From Perognathus longimembris pacificus (taxonomy: Eukaryota > Chordata > Mammalia > Rodentia > Heteromyidae), in NCBI RefSeq assembly GCF_023159225.1, contig NC_063161.1, positions 72,072,767-72,136,766 on the forward strand: a stretch of DNA of 64,000 nucleotides, in the 5' to 3' direction. The notes under the pieces were generated by a model. That model saw nothing but the letters and a program-made list of their open reading frames with translations. It made no database searches and was not told the origin of the DNA. Both the position numbers and the translations under genes were made by a program. The stretch's first letter is position 1. Each line of letters opens with the position of its first letter. This document shows positions 25,147-35,029 of this stretch, one piece after another.

Positions 25147-26479
25147 AGCTAGAGGGGGCGGGGAGAGTCCATAGTTGACTCCTTTCCTTTCCAGGCTGCC
25201 CGTGGGGGTTGAGCAGGGCTCCTGGCCTGTGGCCCTCACAGGCGGAGGGCAAAAAGCCAGGACCTACGCCTTGATGACAGCTCTTCACCATCTCCTTCAA
25301 GGGCGATTGAGTTAGGCAACTTTAAGCCTTTGTTCCCATCCCATCCCCACCCAGCCCTAGCGCTGTAAATTCTGGGGTGAGGTCAGAAGGTGAGAAAAAC
25401 GATCATCCGGCCGCCTTTGCCTCTGCCTGTCCACCCGGGCCCAGACTGGAGCGCTGGGCACCGCACCCTCCCGGGAGCTGTCAGATGTGGGAAGCAACAC
25501 TTTCAAGCATGGTCCCGCCAAGCGCAGCCACGCTGGGGGCGCAGGGGACTGTCTGCCAGCCTCAGCTCCCTTCATCTCACTTGAAGCCAGGGCAAAGGGG
25601 AACCCGTTGTTGCTGCCCTGGCAAACCAGGGCGTGCCCACCGTCACACCTGTGCATCCAGAATCCGAACACATCTTCAAATGGACCAGCTCTTACGTCAG
25701 TATGCCCACTGCAAGGGCTGAAGCATGGGCAAGGGCTGGGCGTGGGAAGCGGGTGAGAGAAACTGGGTTTTGGGGTCAGATCGGGCTGGGCTTGGATCTG
25801 GCTCCCGCAGTTCACCGGCCTGGTGACTGATGACTGTCACCATCATCAAACAGCGGCCAAGCTGTACATGCCCATCTCACAGGGGTCCCCAGTGTGTCCA
25901 GCTCCCCGTGCTCAGGCACCCTTACTGTTACCATGATGACCACGCACTTGCATACTGGGACTTGCACTCATAAGAGTTACCCAATTGGATGTGTTTTCTG
26001 GACCTATCAGAGTAGTCGGTCAGAGTCCTACTTTTCAAATGAGAAAACAGTGTCAGCATGACCCCAAGGTCAGAGGTCAGATAAGGGGTGGGAAGACTGG
26101 AACTCACTCTCACCCCCACCCCCTTCCCTGCACTTTTCCATCCCGCCAAGGAGAAACGTCTCAGGCAGTGCATAAAGGCCTACAGTGATGGGTTTCTGGG
26201 TACAGTGACAGAAGTCGGCCGGGTAAGGAGGCCTGGGTCACACGCTCTGAGGCCCTCTCCACCCTTGACCCCAGGGCCTTTCCTGGGGGAAACTGCTCTC
26301 TTCACCTCGACACTGGGCTTGGCAAGCCGGGTGGCAGTGCCCACCTGCCCCCACTGGCTTTTAGATGGTTTGTGTCTGGCTCCAGTGTCAAGGTTCCAGG
26401 TGTTGTTGTTTTTTGTTATTGTTGTTTTTCTGGAACAGAAAAGACAACAGGGTCCTTTGATGGTGTCCAGAAGGCATGG

Positions 26480-26912
26480 TGGGTGTCTGTCTGTACCCTA
26501 GGTAGTCAGGAGGTGGAGATAGGAAGAGCATGGGCTGAGGCTGATTTGGGCCCAAATGTGAGACTTTATCTGAAAAATGAAGCAAAAGGGCTGGGGAACA
26601 CACCTGTCATCCTAGCTACTCAGGAGGTTGAGATCTCAGGATCACAGTTCAAAGCCAGCCCAGGCAGGAAAGTCCATGCAACTCTTCTCTCCAATGAATC
26701 ACCAGAAAACTAGAAGTGGGGCTGTGACTCAAAGTGGTAGAGCACTAGCTTTGAGCAAAAAAGCTCAGGGACAGGGCCCAGGCCCTGAGTTTAAGCCCCA
26801 TGACCAACAAAGGGGGGGACGCGACTGGGGACATGGCTGAGGTGGTAGAGCCCTTGCCTAGCAAATGTGAGAAATGTGAGGCCCTGAGTTTAATCCCTAG
26901 TACTGGGGGAAA
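26480..26912 (+). repeat. B1-like, 7SL-type dimer, ID-like in series
   Basis: B1-like to 26575; dimer 26588-26812 with CATCCTAGCTACTCAGGAGG; ID-like 26820-26912. Confidence 0.75.
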
Positions 26913-28139
26913 TTTTTCCCAGAAACCACTGAAGAATTGACCCTCCATAGCCTACCCCCTTCAGTGCCCTCCTCAGCGCGCCCCTCATCTCATCTGGGCT
27001 GCTCTGCGCTATATTCTTCCCATTGTACTGCGCCTCAGGTTTTGGCTAGGGTAGCCGTGCCTGAGGCCAGCAGCTGCCAATTGCAGCCCAGCCAGCCCCT
27101 CCCTTGCTGGCCCTGTTCAGAGAACATACTGGAATCTTCAGGCAGCGTCCTGAGCTCCCTGGAGGGGCCTGACAGCTGACCTGTGCCAGTCACTGGCTCT
27201 GCTGCACCGGGAATGTCGGCAGCAGTCATTAGAGCACAAAGAAGGGAGAAGACAGAGAGTGGGGGTGCTGGATCTTTCTGGAAACTTCTAGATACTGCTT
27301 TTCTGGAAATCCATTTCTAAAGCACTACCTCCAGCCTGCCTTCCCCCTGGGACTGATTTTCACCCCTTCCCCTATCACCAATGAAGGGGCCTCAAGAGGG
27401 GTCAGGTGATAGGGCTGGGGTCCCCCTGCCCCTGGATGTCTAGCAGAGGGCATTTGTTGGCGCTGGGCAATCTAGGGACCTGGATGTTTCAGATCTTGGT
27501 CAGAGGCCAGCACTGTGACTCATTTTCTTCATCTGTACAATGAGACCATTGGACGGGATGTTCTGGAAGCCTCTTTGCAGAGCCATGAATCAAGTTTCTC
27601 CTCTGTGCTTCCCACCCTCCCTCCGTCCTGCTCCAGCAAAGTATAAACGGCAGCCAGCCTGGGGGTGTGGACGGGTGCTCCTGGAAGTTCCTATGTGACC
27701 AAACTTGGGCTCCTGAGCCTTCTCCTGCCTCCTTTGTGCGCATCCTTGTAAACTCTCCTGTTTCAGTCATGTTAGCCAGGACCCCACCCGCACCCCCTGC
27801 CCTCTGCATCTAATTGGATCCCCCCTTTCAGGTGATGTCCCATCACCCCGATCTGCTAGCCCCAATCCCCCTCACCCTGATGTCCTCCCCTTGGCCACTT
27901 GCCCCTCACGGACCCCCATCCCCCCCCCCCCCCCCCAGCAACATCCTATCTTAGTGGTTCTCCACTGCTTGCCAGCTATGGCCCCAGATAAAACCTTTCT
28001 CACCACACTTGCATAAATGTCACAGAGTGATCTCTTAAAGGGGGAGATGGGGAGGCCCTGAGACACCAATCAGACTCAAGATGGGGCCTTCCTGGCCCGG
28101 CTGGCCAGCCAGGCAAGACTTGGATGTTTTCAATTAGAG

Positions 28140-28297
28140 TTAGAGCCCTGGCATGGTGGTGCACAGGAGGCGGAGACAGGAGAATCTAGAGATGGAAGCC
28201 AGGCTGTGCTGTGACGTCAGCAAACTGAAAGGGCTGGGGGTATGATAGGGTGCTTGCCTAACACAGGGAGAGATAGAGATAGAGATAGAGATAGAGA
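28140..28297 (+). repeat. B1-like fragment and (GAGATA)n
   Basis: GCCCTGGCATGGTGGTGCAC with a GAGATA microsatellite at 28268-28297. Confidence 0.7.
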
Positions 28298-28321
28298 GGG
28301 GAGAGGAGATAAGGGGAGAAG

Positions 28322-28556
28322 TAAAAAGGGCTAGGCACTGGCGGCTCCCGCCTATAATCTTAGCTACTTTGGAGGCTGAGATCTGAGGCTCCAGGTTCAA
28401 GGCTAGCTTGGGCAGAGACTCTTATCCTCAATTAACCAGCAAAAAGCCACAAGTGTAGCTGGAGTTCCAGTGGTAGAGTGCTAGCCTTGAGGAAAAAAAA
28501 AAGCTAAGGGACAGAACCCAATCCCTGAGCAAAAGTACTACTGCTGGCACCAAAAA
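28322..28556 (+). repeat. Dimeric SINE, 7SL-type
   Basis: GGCTAGGCACTGGCGGCTCC left, AGTGGTAGAGTGCTAGCCTT right. Confidence 0.85.
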
Positions 28557-29389
28557 AATGTGGGGTCAGGGGACGTGGAAGTGGGGGTCTCAAGGCTGGG
28601 CCACTCCATGCTGGAATCTCTTAGGGAAAGGGTGGCCTGGGGTCTGTTCACTGAATGTTCCTTGAAGTAACTGAGACAGACTGGTGGCCGGGGCTTCTAG
28701 AAGCATCTCACAGAGGTGAGGATGGGGACACGGGCTGAGGTAGGCACACTGGCCTTGCTCACTATGACCTGCGGTGCTGGGTCTGGGATGTAGAAACCCC
28801 ATGGAAGATGGAGGAGGTGGGGCTGCAGCCAGGAGCACAGCCTCGGGGCCTGGTGTGTACGTGAAGGGAGAATGGGAGGCAGGCTCCATTAGGAGCCACG
28901 GGGAGGTGGGGGGACCCTGGGTACCAAATGCCCACATCCCATGGCCCCTGAGACAGGCCTCACTCCCTCCTGGCAACCGGGCAGGATTGCAGTTTTGGGG
29001 GCTGGGGGTATCTGAGTGCTGCTGGTTTTCCCTCCTGTAAGGAGTAGAGCAGCATGCAGGCTGAGCGGTCATCTGGGGATGGGCCAGGTCTACTGTTCCT
29101 CCCGCCTTTCCCTCCAGGTAGCAGAGGCCAAGGAGGCCAGGGAGGGCTGGACTGGAGGCTGCCAGTCCCCCGCACTGGCTCAGTCCCGGCTTGCCCAGAA
29201 GCCCTCTTTTCCTCACTCTGTCGCCCTCTAGTGTCTTCACTGTAGCACCACACCTCACGTTGGATCCCAGGCCTCCAGCCAAGGCTGCTGGAATTCTCCG
29301 TTCTTTGACTCCCTGATTTACTTATCCAATAAGTGCTTCAAAAGTGTCTCTGTGGAGGGTGCAAAGACAGAGACAAAACTTTGAGAGTT

Positions 29390-29632
29390 TTTGGCTTTTT
29401 TTTTTGTTTTTGGTGCTGGTCCTGAGTTTGAACTCAGGCCTAGGCACTGTCTCTGTGCTTTTGTGCTCAAGGCTAGTGCTGTATTACTTTGAGCCACAGC
29501 TCCATTTCCGGCTTTTTTACATATGTAATTATTTGGAGATAAAAGCTCCATGGACTTTGCTACTCAGGCTGGCTTTGAACTGTGATCCTCAGATCTCAGC
29601 CCCCTGAGTAGCTAGCATGACAGGCATGAGGA
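29390..29632 (-). repeat. Dimeric SINE, 7SL-type, antisense
   Basis: T-rich start, GTCCTGAGTTTGAACTCAGG, CTGAGTAGCTAGCATGACAG. Confidence 0.85.
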
Positions 29633-30221
29633 AGCTAAAGCTCTGAGTTTTTAACCTGGGATCAAAGCCTCAAATACCCAAAGGAACTGGAGCAGGGGTA
29701 GCCCCATCATAGCTGGGGATTGCAGAGGCTCTGCGGCTGTGCAGAACTCAGTGGGGGACACAGCAGGCACTCACAGAGTCCTTACTTCGGCCTGCAAATG
29801 TTGGAAAGTAACAGAGCAGAAGAGCTTGGCTCCCCATTTCGCTTCCATTTTGCTTCTCTCTCTGCCCAGTGCTGCCCCCTGGGGATCCAGGAAGGACAGG
29901 AACAGTGGACAACTGAGGGACAAGGGCTGAAATGTCTCCCAAGGAAAAGAATTGAAGCACAGGCCACCCCATGAGGGTGCTGACCACCCATAACCAGACA
30001 GCTGCACCCTGGAGCAGGCAGTCACGGCCAGGGGACAGTGATGTCTCTGGAACCCAGAGACCCAGAACTAAGATGTGGATCAGCTAGGCCATGCGGTGCT
30101 GCGACTGTTTGAGAACGTTGCAACTCTGCTCCCTCTGCCCTGATTCCTCCTCTGCTTAAACGTAAAGCTCATGTCTATACTCCAGATATGCTGAATTGTT
30201 ACTCCTCCTCCTTCTTCTGCC

Positions 30222-30876
30222 AGTACCGGGGCTTGAACTCAGTGCTTCAAATTCTTGCTTGACAATTTTGCTCAAGACTGGTACTCTACCCCTTAAGCCA
30301 CACCTCCACTTCGGGCTTTTTGGTGATTAACTTGAGGTAAATCTCAAAGGGATTTTCCTACCTCAGCTGGCTTTGAAAGATGATCCTCAGATCTCAGCCT
30401 CCTGAGTAGCTGGGATTATAGGCGTGAGCCACTGGAGTGTTTTTGTTTGTTTGTTTTTGTCCTCAGGCTTGAACTCTGGGCCTGGTCTCTGTCCTGAGTT
30501 CTTCAGTTCAAGGCTAGTGCTCTACCACTTGAGTCACAGCACCACTTCTAGTTTTCTGGTGGTTAATTGGAGATAAGAATCTCATAGACTTTCTTACTTT
30601 TTTGCCTGGGATGCCTTTGAACCATCATCCTCAGCTCTCAGCTTCCTGAGTAGGTAGGATTATAGACATGCACTTTTTTTTTTTGGTCAGTCTTGGGGCT
30701 TGAACTCAGGACCTGGGCACTATCCCTGAACTTCTTTTGCTCAAGGCTAGCACTCTACCACTTGAGCCACAGCACCACTTCTGGCTTTTCTGTTTATGTG
30801 GTGCTAAGGAATCGAACCAGGGTTTCATGCTTGCTAGGCAAGCACTCTACTGCTAAGCCACATTCCCAGCTCATGG
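30222..30876 (-). repeat. Three antisense dimeric SINEs in a row
   Basis: 7SL-type at 30222-30440 and 30441-30680, ID-type at 30683-30876, each beginning with its right-monomer complement. Confidence 0.85.
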
Positions 30877-30894
30877 CTTTTTTTTTTTTTTAAA

Positions 30895-31030
30895 TCTCTT
30901 CTTGTGGCGTGGCATGCCCTCTGAGAAATAAATCCCCTTTCTCTGCACTTCACCACAACTTGCCTCTTTATCTGGCCTATTGAGACCAGTGGCTGGCCCT
31001 GACACATGGAACCCCCAGAAACTGGGCTTT
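30895..31030 (+). repeat. Possible LTR-end-like fragment
   Basis: AATAAATCCCC followed by a pyrimidine-rich stretch and GACACATGGAACCCCC resembles the R/U5 end of an endogenous retrovirus-like LTR. No coding part is attached and the match is from general appearance only. Confidence 0.2.
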
Positions 31031-31140
31031 TGCTATAGAACCCTATTATAGGGTGGTGAAGGTGGAGAATGGCAAATTCCAGATGAGGCCATTTGGGAGG
31101 TTTTTGAGCTAGTAGACAGGCTCATAGACTGCAAAGTTCA

Positions 31141-31143
<3 letters not shown>

Positions 31144-31189
<46 letters not shown>
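31144..31189. repeat. (GT)n microsatellite
   Basis: Twenty-three uninterrupted GT units. Confidence 0.95.
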
Positions 31190-31193
<4 letters not shown>

Positions 31194-31259
31194 CCTGTGG
31201 CATTCATCCAATATGATGTCCTCAGAGGCAGGAACTATGCTCAGCACATACCAAATGTC

Positions 31260-31330
31260 TGTGGTTGGGTATGGTTGTACATGCCTATAATCCCAGCTCC
31301 CAGGAGGCAGAGGCAGGAGGATCCCAAGTG
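31260..31330 (+). repeat. B1-like SINE fragment
   Basis: TGGTTGTACATGCCTATAATC and AGGAGGCAGAGGCAGGAGGA. Confidence 0.7.
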
Positions 31331-31714
31331 TTGGCACCATCAGGGAATATTCAAGCGAATGGCAAGAGGTCATTTTAGAGATAGTGGAAGGGATGAGAGA
31401 GGGACAGGTAAGGTCAGCTGATCAGGGAAGCAGGTGGTATAAAGAGGAAGTGGCTGCTCAGTCTGGAGCCCTCTGACTGTGGGGTGTAGAGGAGGCAGGC
31501 AGTTGGGGCACACAGTGAGAAATTGGGGTGGAATCTTAGCAGGGAAGAAGCAGGGAGGCAGCAGGCCCTGTACCAGACCCTATGTGTGAAGCATGTTAAT
31601 GCCAGCCTTCAAGGGCAGGTCCCACCTTGACTGCCAGGAGGTAGGGTCTCCAGAGCCAGCTTTTTATTCTTACATCTCTGACCTCTTGCCTGGGGCCAGT
31701 TTGACAGAACTTGC

Positions 31715-31899
31715 ATAATGGTTTTGTTGCTGACAGCACTGGGATTTGAACTCAGGGCCTTGTGCTTGCTCCACAGATGGCTCTGCCAATGAAATGCACC
31801 TCCAACCAGAACTTGTGAAGAGGGTTACAGAGGTCAGTAGGTGTTGGGCATGGTAGTGCACATTTATAATCCAGAACCTGAGGCTCGATGATGGGTTTG

Positions 31900-31931
<32 letters not shown>

Positions 31932-31947
31932 CAGACAGAGAGAGAGA
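31715..31947. repeat. ID-like and B1-like fragments, (GAGACA)n
   Basis: Antisense ID-like to 31805, sense B1-like piece near 31845, AGAGACAG microsatellite at 31901-31947. Confidence 0.65.
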
Positions 31948-32335
31948 TTTATCTGGACTTTCCTGAGCAGTTCCCTCAGTTCAGGAACAGGGCCACTGTC
32001 CATGTTCGGTGCCCTTCTCCAGTCTGGGCAAGAAGTGGCTGGAAAGGCTGTCCTGTCGTAGCAGGCCCTGGCCCTGGGAGCCAGATCGAGGGTGTCTCAT
32101 GTCCCTGTCTCTGGTTATGCTGAGATGGGAGCCTGCACACACTAGCTGCATGCTCAGCAGAGGTGGCCAGGGCTCTGGGCCCAGGGCCCCCAAAGGGCTT
32201 CATGATGTCTGTTAGATCCCATGTCACGTGCCAAGTGTGGCCTTGCTGTGCTCCTCTGGGATGGGCTTTCAGCCTCCCTCAGGTTCCTGGACCATGGTGG
32301 GTTCATAACCAGGTTAAAGTCCATCATTGCAGTGG

Positions 32336-32720
32336 GCATCAGTGGCTCACACCTGTCATCCTAGCAACTAAGATTTGAGATCTCAGGATTGTGGTTTGAA
32401 GCCAGCCTGGACAGAGAAGTCCATGAGACTCTATCTCCAATTAAACTTTTGTCTTGGCGGGGGTGGGGGAGGTGGGAGAAAAATGAGGGAGGGGGTAACA
32501 AGTATGATGATAAGAAATGTACTTACTACCTTATGTATGTAACTATAACCCCTCTTTATATCACCTTGACAATAAAATTTAAAAAACAAAATACTTCTAT
32601 CTCCAAAAGTGGTACTGTAGCTCAAGTGGTAGAGAACCAGCCTCGAGCTCAAAGAAGCTCAGGGACAGCACCCAGTTCAAGCCCTAGGACTGGCAAAAAA
32701 AAAAAAAAAAAAAAAAAAAT
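32336..32720 (+). repeat. 7SL-type SINE split by a 140-bp insertion
   Basis: Left half to about 32443, foreign AT-rich segment to about 32600 ending AATAAAATTTAAAAAAC, then right half with a long A tail (32694-32719). CTATCTCCA occurs at both edges. Confidence 0.65.
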
Positions 32721-33205
32721 CCACCACTGATACTTGAGAGATGTAAGGATCATAGTGCAAGGCCAGCCCAGGTATAATAAATTCAAGAGACCCCACCTTA
32801 ACCACAGTGGCTGGGCACAGAGGCCCACGCTTGCCACCCCAGGGGCCCTGGGAATCTGAGCCCAGGCAGGGCAGGATATAAAGCAAAACCCTACCTTGAA
32901 AATACGAAACAAAATGAGCCAGGTGCTGGTTCCTGCCTGTAATCCTAGCTACACAGGAGGCTGAGACCTAGAGGTCATAGTTTGAAGCTAGCCTGGACAG
33001 AAAAATCTTTGAGACTCTAGTTCCAATTAACCACCAAGAGGCTGGACTGGAGGTGTGGTCCAAGTGGTAGAATGCCAGCCATGAGCAAGAAAGCCCAGAG
33101 GTCAAGCCCTGGAACTGGCACACAAAGGTTGGGGGAGCGGGAGTTCTGGGAGTGTGAGTCAAGTGGTAGATCACCTGCCTCACAAGTTTGAGACCCCAGC
33201 ATAGC
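32721..33205 (+). repeat. B1-like, 7SL-type dimer and ID-like SINEs
   Basis: B1-like pieces to 32910, dimer 32918-33130, ID-like 33131-33205. Confidence 0.75.
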
Positions 33206-33434
33206 CACAAATAAAAGAAAAAAGCAACCCCCTCCCCCATCACTCTAAGAGAGGAGGCAGGTGGAAGTGCAAGGACTTCCAAGATGGAGGATGTCTGCTT
33301 GGGGCTGATTGCCTTCCCACATGAGGGCCTGTGGATTCAAAAGCATTTCTTAGAGACCAGCAGAGGGGTCTGAGCCACTCTCCCCACCCCACGCCCCGAG
33401 CTTAATCCAAAGAGGCCTGCGCTCACCACCTGCC

Positions 33435-34800
33435 ATCCGGGCACCAAGTGTTTATTATTAGAGTCCAATTTTTTTCCGCATTGCAGAGAAAGAGGGAGGG
33501 GGCAATAGAGAGAGGGGAACCCGGACCACCCTCCCCCCACCAGAGCCCAGAGCATCTGCCCTGTTGGGCCAAGGAAGACTTTGTGAGATCCCTGAGGGCC
33601 ACAGGAGGAGGGGGGCTGGGAGCAGAAGAGGATTATGGGCCTGGGCCCCTGGAGGTGGGGCTAGGAGGCTGGGAGCAGAAGAGACTGGTGGGCCTGGTTC
33701 ATCACTTTTCCAATGCCCCAGCTGGCCTTGGCCTGAGCCTACCACCCTTTGAAGAGCAAGAAAATGGCTCCTGTTCTTGGGGAACCTTGGCTGAACCTGC
33801 TCCCCTGCCCCAAAGCCTGAGGAGCAGGCCTCCTCTGGGCCCCAAAGCCTACTGCTGGGCCTGTGTCCCAGCTGCTGGGACGCATAGCCTGAGTTTGGTG
33901 GTGCTGACCCCTGACCTGTCCCCTGTGCTGCCGAGCCTGCCTTGGCCTGCTCAGTCATCTGACTGATGATTTTGTCTCCTGCGCACTAATGGTTGTCCTG
34001 TCCTGCCCCTTCTCCTGATGCTTCGAGCTCAGCATTTGATGCAGGGCTGTTCTGTGTCCCCTGCCTCTGGTCCTGGCAACCAAGGCCTGGGCCTAGGTTT
34101 GGCGAGGGCCAGACAGCACAGCACAGCCTACAAGAATGGGGGCCAGGAGTGAGCTTTAGGGACTACCCAGTCTGGTCCACCCTGGGTGAGGGGAAGGGCT
34201 GGGGAGACCATGGGGGCAGCCACCAGCCCTCAGCCAAGGGCCTCCTATGGTCATCTTGGAGAACAGTACACAAAGGAGAAAGGCCCCTCTTCCTTCTGCC
34301 TAGCTTAGATTCGGCTTGCTGTGCCACTTCCTGGTCTGCCCAATGAGAGAGAAAGAGAGAGGTGAGGGCACTGTGAAGTGGGAAGGAAGGCTCCCAGGCC
34401 TGGCACCTTCCAGGGTGTGCCCGGGTCCCACTGAGCTGCGGTGAAGCGACAGCAGATGGTAGACTGTGCCATTCCGCAGCGAAGGCTCAAGAGCAGCGCG
34501 CTGGGCATGGAGCGGGCCAGGAGGCAGGTGACCCCTGTGTTCCAAACGGCTCTTTGTTCCTGGACACTGGTGGGTGGGTAGGCAGAAGGTGGGGGTGGAT
34601 ACCCTCAGGAGCCACAGCCTGGCTCCTCCTTACAGCCAGGGACCCCTACCTGCAAGGTCCTCCCTGGTCCCTGCTGCCCACACACGTGCTGGCCCAGGGC
34701 CCTCTCTGTAACAGTGGGGGGAGGCAGCCCCTTGCCCCAGGCCTCAAGTATTGATTGACCTCTCCTTGTGCCAGGAGGTCCCGGCTGGGTCTGTCTGGAC
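33435..34800 (-). other. SRRM3: SRRM3 3'UTR
   Basis: About 1.37 kb after the stop codon, without SINEs, ending at the AATAAA at 33451-33456. Open frames here (for example 33458-33958 on -) have no recognisable product. Confidence 0.75.
33451..33456 (-). promoter_or_regulatory. SRRM3: SRRM3 poly(A) signal
   Basis: The - strand reads CTAATAATAAACACTTGG, followed by GT-rich sequence (GGCAGGTGGTGAGC). Cleavage is expected near 33430-33440. Confidence 0.7.
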
Positions 34801-35029
34801 TCAGAACCCCCCGCTCTCCGAGCTGCTCTGGCTGTGGTAGCTGGGACTAGGGGTCTGGGAGGGGCTGCGCGTGCGGCTGCGGGTCCCACGACTCCGGCTG
34901 CTGTAGCTTCCGTGGCTGTGGCCCGGGCTGGGGCTTCGACTGTGGCTCCTGCTGGAGTAGTCACTGCTCAGGCAGCTGGAAGAGGAGGAGGGGCTGGGCC
35001 GGTAGTAGGGGATGGGACGCTTTCGGGCA
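34801..35029 (-). CDS. SRRM3: SRRM3 coding exon 14 (eMIC second half, stop)
   Basis: Begins after TTCCCCCGCAG, encoding ARKRPIPYYRPSPSSSSSCL then SDYSSRSHSRSPSPGHSHGS, more Ser/Arg/Tyr repeats and SESGGF, ending TGA at 34801-34803. This is the conserved C-terminus needed for microexon activation in the family. Confidence 0.93.

Larger units (their letters stand above)
23760..33434. other. HSPB1-SRRM3 intergenic region
   Basis: No coding exon is supported. 24182-26475 is SINE-free apart from a GACA/CA microsatellite; 26940-28130 and 28570-29380 are also mostly unique. The rest is SINEs and simple repeats. HSPB1 is transcribed leftward from its left end, and SRRM3 ends at its right end. Confidence 0.65.

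Noticed and set aside
31990..32020. Possible RE1 at CACTGTCCATGTTCGGTGCC
   Set aside because: Half-sites are degenerate and the spacing is non-canonical.
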